From Emergencia sp. 1XD21-10 (GTDB lineage Bacteria; Bacillota; Clostridia; Peptostreptococcales; Anaerovoracaceae): 64,000 nucleotides of DNA. Shown in pieces: positions 27,948-37,536 of this stretch (position 1 is its first letter; every line of letters starts with the position of its first letter). The stretch spans positions 62,001 to 126,000 of the forward strand of contig NZ_QWEQ01000002.1 of NCBI RefSeq assembly GCF_009936045.1, in the 5' to 3' direction. A program made the translations under genes and the position numbers. The notes beneath the pieces were generated by a model that was not told the origin of the DNA, searched no databases, and worked only from the letters and a program-made list of their open reading frames with translations.

Positions 27948-30056
27948 TTACAGTAATTCTTTTCTGGAAAGGTTAATTCTGTTCTGACTGTCAATTTCGG
28001 TAACCTTTACTTTTACCACATCACCGATGTTTACAACATCTTCAACCTTTTCAACTCTTTCTTTTGCCATCTTAGAAATGTGCAGCAGCCCTTCCTTGCC
28101 AGGCAGGATTTCAAGGAATGCGCCGAAGTTCATGATTCTGGTAACTGTGCCCTCATAAATTTCGCCGACTTCTACTTCCTTAGTCAGAAGCTCGATACGA
28201 TGACGTGCTTCGTTGGCGCCTTCCATATCGGCACTGTAAATGCTGACAAGTCCCGGATCATCCTCGGAAATATCGATCTTAACACCAGTTTCATCTACAA
28301 TCTTATTGATGGTCTTTCCACCAGGTCCGATGACAATTCTAATCTTATCAGGATCAATACGCATCGTAATGCTTCTCGGTGCGTACTTGGACATTTCTTC
28401 TCTAGGTGCAGGAATTTCTTCTAACATCTGTTCCATGATGTACATTCTGCCTTCCTTTGCCTGCTGCAACGCCTTTTCCAGAATTTCTCTGGACAGGCCG
28501 TGCACCTTAATATCCATCTGAATTGCAGTAACGCCGACTTCTGTACCGGTTACTTTAAAGTCCATGTCGCCCAGAAAGTCTTCCATGCCCTGAATATCGG
28601 ACAGGATAGCCATCTTGCTGGAACCGTCTTCCTCTACTCTTTCAATCAGACCCATAGCGATACCTGCAACTGGTCTCTTGATTGGAACACCTGCGTCCAT
28701 CAGCGCCAGGCAAGAGCCGCAAGTGGAGCCCATGGAAGTGGAACCGTTGGAAGAAAGTACTTCAGATACCACACGGATTGCATAAGGAAATTCCTCTACA
28801 GAAGGAAGCACCGGAATCAGCGCTCTTTCTGCCAGTGCACCATGTCCGATTTCTCTTCTGCCCGGGCTTCTCATAGGTCTTGCTTCACCTACGGAATAGC
28901 CTGGGAAGTTATAGTGATGCATATATCTCTTTTCAGTCTGTTCAGTGATACCGTCAATAGTCTGAGATTCGCTTGCCGGTGCCAACGTGCATGCTGAAAG
29001 CACCTGAGTCTGACCTCTCTTAAAGAGTCCGCTGCCGTGTACTCTTGGAAGCATCTGGGTTTCGCACCAAATCGGTCTGATTTCGTCCAGCTTTCTGTTG
29101 TCCGGTCTGATACCTTCGTCCAGAATCATAGCGCGAACACATTCCTTGGTGATATTGTAAAGAACATTGGCAATATCCTTTTCATTTTCAGGATAAATTT
29201 CTGCAAAGTGCTCTTTCGTTTCTACTTCTACTGCATCCATGTTATCAAGTCTTTCCAGCTTGTCTACAGTCTTAATCGCAGTCTTCATCTTGTCTACAGC
29301 ATAAGCTCTAACTGCAGCATCGATATCCTCAGGAACCTGATAAAGGTTTACGTCCTGCTTATCTTTGCCGACCTCAGCAACAATCTCATCGATAAAGTCT
29401 ACAATCTTCTTAATTTCTTCGTGTCCGTAGAGGATTGCGTCCAGCATTACGTTTTCCGGTACTTCATTAGCACCTGCTTCTACCATCATAATCGCTTCTT
29501 TAGTACCAGCAACAGTCAGATTCATTTCGGAAACTGCTCTCTGTTCCAAAGACGGATTGATGATGAACTGTCCGTCAATCATTCCTACCCTTACAGCACC
29601 AATCGGTCCTTCCCACGGAATATCAGAAGTGGACAGCGCAACAGAAGCACCAATCATTGCCATAATATCTGTTTCACAGTCGGGATCCACAGACATAACA
29701 GTTGCAACAACAACTACATCGTTATAATATCCCTTCGGGAACAACGGACGAAGCGGACGGTCCATCAGTCTGGAACACAGTGTCGCCTTCTCGCTCGGTC
29801 TTCCCTCTCTCTTGATAAAGCCGCCTGGAATCTTGCCAGCAGCATACATTCTTTCTTCATAGTCGCAGCTCAGTGGGAAAAAATCGATGTCAGGTCTTGG
29901 CTCTTTGGAAGCGCAGGCGGTTACATTGACTACGGATTCACCGTATCTTACCATAACCTGTCCGTTTGCCTGTTCGCAAACCTTGCCAATCTCTAACTGC
30001 AGAAGTCTCCCTCCTACTGCTGTTTTAAATGTTCTGTAATCTGTAAATCTTGCCAT
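27948..30056 (-). CDS. pnp: Polyribonucleotide nucleotidyltransferase (PNPase)
   Basis: 702-residue 3'-5' phosphorolytic exoribonuclease. Two RNase PH domains ([16 protein letters not shown] early; second with [11 protein letters not shown] and [16 protein letters not shown]) flank an alpha-helical linker, then a KH domain ([16 protein letters not shown]) and an S1 domain ([26 protein letters not shown]). The ATG is at 30056; a TTG four codons upstream abuts the AAGGAG site and is unlikely. It follows rpsO, as in many bacteria. Confidence 0.97.
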   Translation of the reverse strand: MARFTDYRTFKTAVGGRLLQLEIGKVCEQANGQVMVRYGESVVNVTACASKEPRPDIDFFPLSCDYEERMYAAGKIPGGFIKREGRPSEKATLCSRLMDRPLRPLFPKGYYNDVVVVATVMSVDPDCETDIMAMIGASVALSTSDIPWEGPIGAVRVGMIDGQFIINPSLEQRAVSEMNLTVAGTKEAIMMVEAGANEVPENVMLDAILYGHEEIKKIVDFIDEIVAEVGKDKQDVNLYQVPEDIDAAVRAYAVDKMKTAIKTVDKLERLDNMDAVEVETKEHFAEIYPENEKDIANVLYNITKECVRAMILDEGIRPDNRKLDEIRPIWCETQMLPRVHGSGLFKRGQTQVLSACTLAPASESQTIDGITEQTEKRYMHHYNFPGYSVGEARPMRSPGRREIGHGALAERALIPVLPSVEEFPYAIRVVSEVLSSNGSTSMGSTCGSCLALMDAGVPIKRPVAGIAMGLIERVEEDGSSKMAILSDIQGMEDFLGDMDFKVTGTEVGVTAIQMDIKVHGLSREILEKALQQAKEGRMYIMEQMLEEIPAPREEMSKYAPRSITMRIDPDKIRIVIGPGGKTINKIVDETGVKIDISEDDPGLVSIYSADMEGANEARHRIELLTKEVEVGEIYEGTVTRIMNFGAFLEILPGKEGLLHISKMAKERVEKVEDVVNIGDVVKVKVTEIDSQNRINLSRKELL

Positions 30057-30100
30057 TTTAATAAACAACTCCTTCCTGTTTATTTTTTCTTACGCTTGGC

Positions 30101-30173
30101 TTACCTTCGATTGATAAAGATGTTCTGCCGCATGCAGTATTTCAATCCACGCACCCTTATCAATCGAAGGTAA
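30101..30173 (-). promoter_or_regulatory. Long perfect hairpin in the rpsO-pnp intergenic region
   Basis: TTACCTTCGATTGATAA at 30101-30117 is the exact complement of 30157-30173, a 17 bp perfect stem with a 39 nt loop, placed after the rpsO terminator and 45 bp before the pnp start. The flanks AAGATGTT and AACATCTT allow an alternative pairing. In E. coli a hairpin at this place is cut by RNase III and mediates PNPase autoregulation; the same role here is inference. Confidence 0.75.
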
Positions 30174-30182
30174 CATCTTATT

Positions 30183-30212
30183 TAAAAAAATGACGGGACC
30201 TTCGCCCCGTCA
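30183..30212 (-). terminator. Terminator of rpsO
   Basis: On the minus strand GACGGGG...CCCGTC followed by a run of T residues, 17 bp after the rpsO stop codon. Some read-through into pnp is expected from gene order. Confidence 0.85.
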
Positions 30213-30228
30213 AAATTTCCACTATGGA

Positions 30229-30495
30229 CTACTTTCTTAATCCTAAACGAGCAATCAGGCTTCTGTATCTTTCTACGTCAACATTCTTCAGATACTTCAG
30301 CAGATTTCTTCTCTGACCTACCATCTTCAGCAGACCTCTTCTGGAATGATGGTCCTTCTTGTGAACCTTCAGATGCTCGTTAAGATCATTGATTCTTGCA
30401 GTCAGAATTGCTACCTGTACTTCCGGAGAACCAGTGTCTCCTTCTTTGGTTGCATATTCTTTGATAATTGCCGTTTTCTGTTCTTTTGTAATCAT
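30229..30495 (-). CDS. rpsO: 30S ribosomal protein S15
   Basis: 88 residues with the S15 pattern ([55 protein letters not shown]). It binds 16S rRNA in the central domain. The ATG at 30495 follows AAGGAG. A promoter and a structured leader lie upstream, and a terminator plus a long hairpin separate it from pnp. Confidence 0.98.
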   Translation of the reverse strand: MITKEQKTAIIKEYATKEGDTGSPEVQVAILTARINDLNEHLKVHKKDHHSRRGLLKMVGQRRNLLKYLKNVDVERYRSLIARLGLRK

Positions 30496-30521
30496 TTTAA
30501 AATTCTCCTTTTCTTAATACG

Positions 30522-30566
30522 CTTTCACCGAGTTATCGTCGGAGATTCCGTAAAACCAAGTGAAAG
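30522..30566 (-). promoter_or_regulatory. Structured rpsO leader (possible S15 autoregulation site)
   Basis: In the transcript CTTTCAC and GTGAAAG (30560-30566 and 30522-30528 on the plus strand) close a stem around a segment with smaller GGA/TCC and CGA/TCG pairings, about 27 bp before the start codon. S15 autoregulates through leader structures in several phyla; assignment here is by analogy. Confidence 0.45.
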
Positions 30567-30583
30567 TAATTTTCAACTAGATT

Positions 30584-30612
30584 AGTATATCATACCTACA
30601 TTCTAATTGCAA
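30584..30612 (-). promoter_or_regulatory. Sigma-A promoter of rpsO
   Basis: TTGCAA at 30607-30612 and TATACT at 30584-30589 with a 17 bp spacer, identical in both boxes to the valS promoter. Confidence 0.8.
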
Positions 30613-30680
30613 GTGTTTAATTTTCATGTCCTTTTTGTCTCGATTCCAATCCGGTCCATGAACCATGTCAGATTATGAAA

Positions 30681-30895
30681 TGTGCATAAAATCATCATTT
30701 CTATTCAAAATATGCACATCCTTCTCCTGATCTGTGCATATTTTTTGTAAAATCAACGAGTATATGCATATTCTTGAACTTAAATGACTACACTTCAAGG
30801 TAAAACCCACTTAAATCTACATATTTTGAACAATTTCTTCAATTCTATGCACGTGCTTGTGCATATTTTGTCAAATTTTTTCTAATATATGCATT
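30681..30895. repeat. Intergenic inverted-pair island F (TGTGCATA family, four 38 bp units)
   Basis: Four units, each exactly 38 bp: 30681-30718 (TGTGCATA...TATGCACA), 30733-30770 (TGTGCATA...TATGCATA), 30816-30853 (TCTACATA...TATGCACG) and 30858-30895 (TGTGCATA...TATGCATT). Linkers are 14, 45 and 4 bp. The 22 bp interiors are AT rich but not alike. The island sits between the ribF stop and the rpsO promoter. No gene is visible in this gap. Confidence 0.87.
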
Positions 30896-30931
30896 TTACC
30901 CCGTCGCGCCGCCCTCGCTAGGACACGCCTT

Positions 30932-31867
30932 TTATTCCTTGTCATGCTTCTGATGAAACTGGCTCGCCTGCCTGCAATCTCTGACAATTTGCGCAGACAG
31001 TTCCTTTACACTGTCAAATTTGACCTCGTCTCTGGTCTTCTGTAAAAACTCTACCGTAATCTGTTTTCCATAAAGTTCTTTATCAAAATCAAAAATATGC
31101 GTCTCTACATTTTTGTTATAGTGTCCAATGGTCGGCTTATGACCTACATTAGTTACACTCGGATAGCGAACGCCATTGTAAGTGCAGTAGGTTACATAAA
31201 CACCGTTAGGCGGCGTTACCATGGACGGGTCGATAACCAGATTGGAAGTGGGAAAGCCCAGCTGCTTTCCTAGTCTGTTTCCTACCACCACTTCACCGCC
31301 GATAGAATAGTGCCTGCCCATATAAGTTTTGCACTGCTCCACTTGGCCAGAAGCAATCAAGGTACGAATCAGCGAAGAGCTGACGATTTCACCTTTAATT
31401 TTATACGGTGGGATTTCCGTCACCTCGTATCCGTGCTGCGCGCCCATCTGTCGCAAAACCTCCGGATTTCCCTGCGCTTTGTAGCCAAAATGATAATTAA
31501 AGCCACAGAAAGCAGCTTTCATCTGAAACTTCTCAAGAAGGAGCTTCTCCACAAAATCTGCAGGGCTCATGGTCATAATGCTGCGAGTAAAAGGCACATT
31601 GAACAGATAGTCCACGCCTAAGTCTTGAATAATCTGCTCCTTTTCCCGCTTAGCTAAAATGTTTTTTACCTTTTTTTCTTTGGGCAACAAATCCTTCGGG
31701 TGATTAGAAAAAGTAAACACCGCCGACTTTAAATCCGACTCACCTGCTTTTTCCACCGCCTTTTTAATCAGTTCCTGATGCCCCAGATGAACACCGTCAA
31801 AATTCCCCAGCGCTACTGCCGCCGGTTCAATATTCTGTATTTCTTCTAAGGTTTCAAATATCTCCAT
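30932..31867 (-). CDS. ribF: Bifunctional riboflavin kinase / FAD synthetase
   Basis: 311 residues. The N-terminal nucleotidyltransferase has ALGNFDGVHLGHQELI; the C-terminal flavokinase has GNRLGKQLGFPTSNL and NGVYVT. It makes FMN and FAD. ATG 31867 has GAGGTG at good spacing; ATG 31873 and GTG 31876 are alternatives that would overlap the truB stop. It ends the nusA-infB operon, a position typical for Firmicutes. Confidence 0.95.
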   Translation of the reverse strand: MEIFETLEEIQNIEPAAVALGNFDGVHLGHQELIKKAVEKAGESDLKSAVFTFSNHPKDLLPKEKKVKNILAKREKEQIIQDLGVDYLFNVPFTRSIMTMSPADFVEKLLLEKFQMKAAFCGFNYHFGYKAQGNPEVLRQMGAQHGYEVTEIPPYKIKGEIVSSSLIRTLIASGQVEQCKTYMGRHYSIGGEVVVGNRLGKQLGFPTSNLVIDPSMVTPPNGVYVTYCTYNGVRYPSVTNVGHKPTIGHYNKNVETHIFDFDKELYGKQITVEFLQKTRDEVKFDSVKELSAQIVRDCRQASQFHQKHDKE

Positions 31868-31872
31868 TTTCA

Positions 31873-32832
31873 TCACCTCGTATAAAAAATCTTGTCCGCT
31901 ACCAGTTTCTTATAGGTCTCGTTATAAAATGCCACACCTATAAAAACCTCTTTTCCGGCAATCTCCGCAAAGACATTATATGCTTTGCGAAACTCCGCGC
32001 GGATAGGCAGATAAAAATCCTGCTCTGCAAAGGTCGGCGCTTTTACAATCTGACATGCCTGCAAAGGAAGGTGCCAGCCGGCTGCAAAGCGCACGCCGGA
32101 AATCTCATCGGTCACTACCTTGCCAAAGTGAACAAGAGGCTGCCACGAAGCATAGAGTCTTTTTTCAATCTCCAAAGGGTCCATCTCTCGAAATACTTCC
32201 AAATCCAGCGCTTCTTCAACATGAAAGATACCGCTGGAAATTCGTTCAAGGGATGTCAATGTGCCGCAGCACCCCAGTTTTTCCCCTGCGTCCTGACAGA
32301 TGGTTCTGATGTATGTACCCTTGGAGCACTGCACCGTGAAGGTTATGGTTTTTTCACCATCGGGAAAAATCTTCTCAAGTTCCAGATTATGAATATAGAT
32401 TTTCCGTGTCTTTACATCGACGGTTTTCCCTTCTCTTGCATACTCGTAAAGTCTTTTTCCATCAACCTTCAGCGCTGAATACATAGGCGGTTTCTGGTCG
32501 ATAACACCGCAAAAATCCGCAAATACAGCTCTAACCTGCGCTTCCGTGCAGGTAACCGATCTTCGCTCAAGTACCTCCCCCCAGATATCCTGGGTATCGG
32601 TCAGTAGTCCCAGCTCCATGGTACACCGATAAGTTTTCAAATCCATATCCAGATACTCCATGATTCTGGTGCTCTTTCCAATGCAAACAGGAAGAACTCC
32701 GGTTGCCATCGGATCCAGCGTGCCGGTATGTCCGATTTTCTTAATACCCAAAGTTCTTCTGGCAACGCCTACGATATCGTGAGACGTCATATTCTGCGGT
32801 TTGTTGATATTCAGTATTCCTTCTGTAATCAT
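31873..32832 (-). CDS. truB: tRNA pseudouridine-55 synthase
   Basis: 319 residues. The catalytic aspartate is in KIGHTGTLDPMATGVLPVC, with the N-terminal ILNINKPQNMTSHD and the CSKGTYIRTI motif. It modifies U55 of tRNAs. It starts 3 bp after the nrnA stop and nearly touches ribF, in the conserved rbfA-nrnA-truB-ribF order. Confidence 0.97.
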   Translation of the reverse strand: MITEGILNINKPQNMTSHDIVGVARRTLGIKKIGHTGTLDPMATGVLPVCIGKSTRIMEYLDMDLKTYRCTMELGLLTDTQDIWGEVLERRSVTCTEAQVRAVFADFCGVIDQKPPMYSALKVDGKRLYEYAREGKTVDVKTRKIYIHNLELEKIFPDGEKTITFTVQCSKGTYIRTICQDAGEKLGCCGTLTSLERISSGIFHVEEALDLEVFREMDPLEIEKRLYASWQPLVHFGKVVTDEISGVRFAAGWHLPLQACQIVKAPTFAEQDFYLPIRAEFRKAYNVFAEIAGKEVFIGVAFYNETYKKLVADKIFYTR

Positions 32833-32835
32833 GCT

Positions 32836-33801
32836 CTATCCTATACTCTTTATAATCTTTTCCTTCAAAAGGTCGAAGGCTTCGGAAAGTCCTAAGGTAA
32901 GCGTTGCGCCCGCTGCACGGATATGACCGCCGCCGCCAAGTTCAGAAGCAATGCGTGCCACATCTACACAGGATTTAGAGCGCAGACTGAGCTTAATTCT
33001 GCCGTCCTTTGTCTCCTTCAGGAATGCCGCCACTTCCACACCGGAAATGCTGCGCAGCCGCTGTACTACGCCTTCGGTCTCTTCCATAAGCGCACCGCTT
33101 TCTGAAAGCATATCCTGCGTCACATATGCGATGACACCGCGTCCGCCTGCTACGGTAGACATGGTGGCAAGCGCCATATTCTCGATGAGAAGTTTTTCTA
33201 TGCGCATGTTCTCGTAAATCTCTACGCTGACTTTATTCGCATCAATACCAATGTCGTAAAGCTCTGCTGCGATGAGATGGCTCTCCTTGCTGGTATTGCT
33301 GTACTGAAAGTTTCCCGTGTCCGTGGTAATTGCCGCAAAAATGGCTTCGCCCATTTCTTTGTCGAGGGCAATGCCCAGAGTCTGCAAAAGTCTATAAATC
33401 AGTTCACCAGTCGCTGCAGCGTCTTTGTCTACGTAGTTGTAATTGCAATAAAATGTCGTCGTTTCGTGATGGTCAATGCACATGGACTTACTGCTCTTTT
33501 CAAAAGCCGCCTGCCTTCTTTCAAAGCGGGACGGATCGCCGCAGTCCACACAGACAGAAAGGTCGGGCGCTGTGATAACGTTCTGATCAAAGGTGCAGTA
33601 CCCTTGGTCTAAAAACGCTAAATTGGCGGGAATGTCATCTTCAATGAGAACATGACATTCCTTTCCCATACTGCGCAGCCCCTTGCACAGCGCTGCCGCT
33701 GAGCCCAGAGCGTCTCCGTCCATATTGACATGAGGATAAATTAAAATTTGTCTTGCAGAAGAAAGGACTTCTGCCAATTCTTGAAAAGTATTATTCTTCA
33801 T
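32836..33801 (-). CDS. nrnA: DHH-family phosphoesterase (NrnA-type oligoribonuclease/pAp phosphatase)
   Basis: 321 residues with DHH motif I as HVNMDGDALGSAAAL, motif II in VCVDCGDPSRFE, the DHH motif as CIDHHETTTF, and the C-terminal DHHA1 GGGGHIRAAG. Family members degrade nanoRNA and 3'-phosphoadenosine 5'-phosphate. I use ATG 33801, which overlaps the rbfA end by 11 bp; a TTG at 33822 is possible. Confidence 0.9.
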   Translation of the reverse strand: MKNNTFQELAEVLSSARQILIYPHVNMDGDALGSAAALCKGLRSMGKECHVLIEDDIPANLAFLDQGYCTFDQNVITAPDLSVCVDCGDPSRFERRQAAFEKSSKSMCIDHHETTTFYCNYNYVDKDAAATGELIYRLLQTLGIALDKEMGEAIFAAITTDTGNFQYSNTSKESHLIAAELYDIGIDANKVSVEIYENMRIEKLLIENMALATMSTVAGGRGVIAYVTQDMLSESGALMEETEGVVQRLRSISGVEVAAFLKETKDGRIKLSLRSKSCVDVARIASELGGGGHIRAAGATLTLGLSEAFDLLKEKIIKSIG

Positions 33802-34177
33802 GTTCGATTCCCAGTTTTCCAATTACCTCTGAAATATGTCTGCCATACTCCATGGAGGTGTCCAGTTTAAAAATCAGCTCCGGAATGTGGCGCAGCTTAA
33901 TCTGTCTGCCGATTTCTTTTTTTATAAGGCCTTTGGCGCTGCGAAGCCCCTCTAGTACAGCTTCCGCCTCCTGCTGCTTTGCCTCCTCATCTTTACTTCC
34001 GACAGAAAGCACAGTCACATAGCAGGTGGCATAGCTGCCGTCAGAAGTCATTTCCACTCCCGACAGGCTTACCATCGCTGACTGTAATCTAGGGTCTTTA
34101 ATGTCTCTGAGCAGCATTTCGCTGACAATTTTGCGAATTTCTTCTCCTAGACGACCCTGTCTGTATCCTTTTCCCAT
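33791..34177 (-). CDS. rbfA: Ribosome-binding factor A
   Basis: 128 residues, single KH-like domain with YRQGRLGEEIRKIVSEMLLRDIKDPRL and ARSAKGLIKKEIGRQIKLRHIPEL-like segments. It helps 16S rRNA 5' end maturation of the small subunit. It lies 20 bp after infB and overlaps nrnA. Confidence 0.95.
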   Translation of the reverse strand: MGKGYRQGRLGEEIRKIVSEMLLRDIKDPRLQSAMVSLSGVEMTSDGSYATCYVTVLSVGSKDEEAKQQEAEAVLEGLRSAKGLIKKEIGRQIKLRHIPELIFKLDTSMEYGRHISEVIGKLGIEHEE

Positions 34178-34197
34178 AGGTTTTCCTTTCGTAATGG

Positions 34198-36933
34198 TTA
34201 TTTACGTTCAATTTCAACCATGTGGAAGCACTCGATAATGTCACCTTCTTTGATGTCATTGTATGCTTCAATGCCGATACCGCATTCATAGCCGGAAGCA
34301 ACTTCCTTAGCATCATCTTTGAATCTCTTCAGAGATGAAATCTTACCTTCGTGAATTACGATACCATCACGCACCAGTCGAACTTCTGCGTTTCTCACAG
34401 CTTTTCCTTCCAGTACGTATGCACCGCCGATGATACCTACACCTGGTACTTTGAACGTAGTTCTAATTTCTACTTTACCCAGAATTTCTTCTTTAAATTC
34501 AGGATCCAGCATACCCTTCATGGCATTTTCTACATCATCGATCACATCGTAAATGACTCTGTAGGTTCTGATCTGAATGTTTTCTCTATCTGCCATGGTC
34601 TGTACTGCTGTGCTCGGTCTTACATTGAAGCCGATGATGATAGCGCCGGCTGTACCTGCCAGCATAACATCGGATTCTGTTACAGTACCTACACCTGTAT
34701 GAATAATGTTTACTTTTACATTTTCGTTATTGAGTTTTTCAAGGGAAGCAATCAGTGCGCCGACAGAGCCCTGTACGTCGCCCTTGATGATCAGGTTCAG
34801 TTCTTTAACTTCCCCTTCCTGGATCTGGCTGAACAGCTTTTCTAAGGTGGTGCTTGCGTTTCTTGCAAGAACTTCTTCTCTCAGCTTTTCTTTTCTGTTT
34901 TCAGCAATTTCTCTTGCTATCTTATCGTCTTTTACTGCGTTAAATTCATCACCTGCCTGCGGTACATCGGTCAGACCCAGGATTTCTACTGCTGTAGCAG
35001 GACCTGCTTTCTTGATGGTCTTACCTTTGTGGTCGGTCATAAGACGGATTCTGCCGGAGCAAGTTCCTGCAACGACGCTCTGTCCGCTCTGCAATGTTCC
35101 GTTAGTGACTAGAAGTGTAGCAACCGGACCTTTGGATTTGTCCAGTCTTGCTTCAATAACTGAACCCATGGCAAGTCTGTTCGGATTTGCACGAAGTTCC
35201 ATCATCTCTGCCTGAAGCAGAATCATTTCCAGAAGGTTTACGATACCTTCGCCGCTCTTTGCAGACACTGGCACGCTGATGACGTCGCCGCCCCAGTCTT
35301 CTACCAAAATACCGTGCTCGGTCAAATCCTGCTTTACTCTATCAGGGTTTGCACCTGGTTTATCCATCTTGTTGATAGCAACGATAATCGGAACGCCTGC
35401 AGCCTTTGCATGGCTGATGGATTCAACAGTCTGCGGTTTTACACTGTCGTCTGCTGCAACAACCAGTACTGCGATATCGGTAACGTGCGCGCCTCTTGCT
35501 CTCATTGCAGTAAATGCTTCGTGACCCGGTGTATCTAAAAATACGATCTTCTGTCCGTTAATTTTTACTTCAGAAGCACCGATATGCTGGGTAATGCCGC
35601 CGGACTCGGAAGCAGTTACATTGGTCTTTCTGATTGCGTCAAGAAGCGATGTCTTACCGTGGTCAACGTGACCCATAACAGTGATAATCGGCGGTCTGTC
35701 CTTCAAATCTTCTTCACTGTCTTCAAAGAGTTCCAGTCCCTCTTCAACAGCTTCTTCCTCTACCTTGCCGATAGCTACACTCAGCCCCAGATCCTCTGCC
35801 AGCACCATTACAGTATCTTCATCAATATTCTGGTTGATATTTGCCATGATACCCAGCTTCATCAAAGTCATGATGACTTTTGAAGTGGATACTTCTGCCT
35901 GTTCACAGAAGCCTGCAACAGTAATCGGCACATTGATCACAACGGTGCCTTCTGGCAGTACTTCTTCTTCAATTTCAGCTTCCACAACTTGTGGTTTTGG
36001 TTTATTGTGTTTCTTTCTTGTCTGTTTTTCCAACGATTTTCTTTCCAGTTTATCAAACTTATTCTTTTCTTTATCCTGCTTCTTCTTGGAATCGTCTCTT
36101 CTTCCCGGCTTGGTTTCAATTTTATCAAGCTGTGGACGATCCTTTCTTGCCCCGCCGTTTCCACTGCGATCGTTTCTATTATTGTTTCCACCGCGGTCAT
36201 TTCTGTCATTTCTGCCGTTATTTCCACGAGGATTATCCTTGCGGTCATTGCGATCATTTCTGTCATTTCTGCCGTTACGATTTCCGTTGCCGCCGCGATC
36301 GTTTCTGTCAACTCTCGCACCATCTTTGCGTTCCGGTTTCTTGCCGCCGCGGTCTTTTCTTTCTGCATTTCTATCAGCAGGTTTCTTCTCTGGCTTTACT
36401 GCCGGCGTTTTTTCAACTGGCTTTACTGCCGGCTTCTCAGCTACTGCAGGCTCCGCTGGTTTTACCGGCGCAGCTTCCGGTGCTTTTACAGGCGCCGCAG
36501 TTTTTGCCGGTTTTTCAACTGGTTTTGCTTCTCTCGGCAGCGGAGTGCCTACAGGCGGTTTCTGTCTGCTTCTATTTTCCAATTCTGCTTTATTTACTAC
36601 CGGCTTTCCAACAGGCGGTTTATTCTTATTTGCCAAATACTCCGTATCTACTACCGGTTTTCCAACAGGCGGTTTCGGACGATTGGAAAAGCCTGGTCTT
36701 ACTGCCGCTTTGACAGTGACTCTCGGTTCTTCCTGGACTGTAGTTCCCTTTTTCTTAGGCTCTGCCTTTACAATCTTAGTCTCTTTCTTTGTTCCCTTTA
36801 TCTTGTCAACATCCGCATCAGATAACACGCTCATATGGCTTGTTACACTGATACCGAGCTGCGCTGCCTTCTCTTGGAGTTCTTTACTTGAAATGTTTAA
36901 TTCTTTTGCCAGTTCATGTACTTTTTTCGTCAT
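34198..36933 (-). CDS. infB: Translation initiation factor IF-2
   Basis: 911 residues. The GTPase G-domain has [20 protein letters not shown] and NKMDKP, followed by domains II to IV. The N-terminal IF2N region (residues 1-50) is followed by a long low-complexity section (about 90-320) with repeated KPPVGKPVV-like blocks, Ala/Pro/Lys stretches and Arg-Asn-Asp runs (NDRNDRGGN). Such linkers vary widely between species. ATG 36933 follows GGAGGA; the ylxQ-type gene ends just before it. Confidence 0.97.
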   Translation of the reverse strand: MTKKVHELAKELNISSKELQEKAAQLGISVTSHMSVLSDADVDKIKGTKKETKIVKAEPKKKGTTVQEEPRVTVKAAVRPGFSNRPKPPVGKPVVDTEYLANKNKPPVGKPVVNKAELENRSRQKPPVGTPLPREAKPVEKPAKTAAPVKAPEAAPVKPAEPAVAEKPAVKPVEKTPAVKPEKKPADRNAERKDRGGKKPERKDGARVDRNDRGGNGNRNGRNDRNDRNDRKDNPRGNNGRNDRNDRGGNNNRNDRSGNGGARKDRPQLDKIETKPGRRDDSKKKQDKEKNKFDKLERKSLEKQTRKKHNKPKPQVVEAEIEEEVLPEGTVVINVPITVAGFCEQAEVSTSKVIMTLMKLGIMANINQNIDEDTVMVLAEDLGLSVAIGKVEEEAVEEGLELFEDSEEDLKDRPPIITVMGHVDHGKTSLLDAIRKTNVTASESGGITQHIGASEVKINGQKIVFLDTPGHEAFTAMRARGAHVTDIAVLVVAADDSVKPQTVESISHAKAAGVPIIVAINKMDKPGANPDRVKQDLTEHGILVEDWGGDVISVPVSAKSGEGIVNLLEMILLQAEMMELRANPNRLAMGSVIEARLDKSKGPVATLLVTNGTLQSGQSVVAGTCSGRIRLMTDHKGKTIKKAGPATAVEILGLTDVPQAGDEFNAVKDDKIAREIAENRKEKLREEVLARNASTTLEKLFSQIQEGEVKELNLIIKGDVQGSVGALIASLEKLNNENVKVNIIHTGVGTVTESDVMLAGTAGAIIIGFNVRPSTAVQTMADRENIQIRTYRVIYDVIDDVENAMKGMLDPEFKEEILGKVEIRTTFKVPGVGIIGGAYVLEGKAVRNAEVRLVRDGIVIHEGKISSLKRFKDDAKEVASGYECGIGIEAYNDIKEGDIIECFHMVEIERK

Positions 36934-36935
36934 AT

Positions 36936-37262
36936 TCACTCCTCCCTTTCTGATTGAATAAGGTCAATCTCCTTACAAATAATTTCCGCAAAATGACGGT
37001 CTGTAATACCGAAAATCCCCTTTCCGGTCTTTCCTGTCACCTGAGAAAGCTCATCGCTTCCTCCGAAAATTCTATAGTTAACATTATTTTTTTCGCATTT
37101 TCCCTGCATTTTTTTCACTGTGTTATCGGCTAAATCTTCAGTTAAAATCAAAAGCTGCACTCTTCGCTTCTCAATCATCATGATACAGGTGTTATACCCA
37201 GTCACAAGATTTCTGGACTTGGCGGCAAATCCTAAATAGCTGAAAACTTTTCCTCTATTCAT
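36936..37262 (-). CDS. ylxQ: L7Ae-like RNA-binding protein YlxQ
   Basis: 108 residues of the L7Ae/L30e fold ([50 protein letters not shown]). RNA binding is expected; the exact role in the nusA-infB operon is unsettled. It overlaps the ylxR gene by 8 bp and ends 2 bp before the infB start codon. Confidence 0.9.
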   Translation of the reverse strand: MNRGKVFSYLGFAAKSRNLVTGYNTCIMMIEKRRVQLLILTEDLADNTVKKMQGKCEKNNVNYRIFGGSDELSQVTGKTGKGIFGITDRHFAEIICKEIDLIQSEREE

Positions 37263-37536
37263 TAGCCTGCCCGTTTACTTCTTTTAATTCCTCACAAACC
37301 CTGTCAATTTCGCTCTGGGCAATATTGGCAGAAAAGCTTCTCGAAAACGCCTTACGCTTCTGCGCCTTTTCAATACACACATTGTTGCGGCAGAGATATA
37401 CGCCGCGCCCTTTAGCTCTTCCTGTCGTATCTAGCGACAAAATACCTTCGTAAAAGGCTACGCGGAGCAGTTCCTGCTTGGGTTTTGATTCCATGCAGCC
37501 GATACACTTTCTCATAGGAATCTTGTTACTCTTCAA
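37255..37536 (-). CDS. ylxR: YlxR family RNA-binding protein (RnpM-type)
   Basis: 93 residues with the family motif RKCIGCMESKPKQELLRV and GRGVYLCRN. YlxR of Bacillus (RnpM) binds the RNase P RNA and modulates its activity. It overlaps the nusA end by 11 bp and the ylxQ start by 8 bp, so the three are translated in concert. Confidence 0.93.
   Translation of the reverse strand: MKSNKIPMRKCIGCMESKPKQELLRVAFYEGILSLDTTGRAKGRGVYLCRNNVCIEKAQKRKAFSRSFSANIAQSEIDRVCEELKEVNGQANE

Noticed and set aside
29037-29996. Long plus-strand frame opposite pnp
   Set aside because: Antisense shadow of PNPase with Ser/Phe/Arg-rich composition and no motif.
30101-30173. Member of the intergenic island families
   Set aside because: It is a single 73 bp perfect hairpin with longer arms and a different length, placed in a leader.
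35681-36961. Open frame of 426 codons on the plus strand opposite infB
   Set aside because: It mirrors the low-complexity part of IF-2, is Ser/Phe/Leu rich, has no ribosome binding site, and lies wholly opposite a conserved gene.
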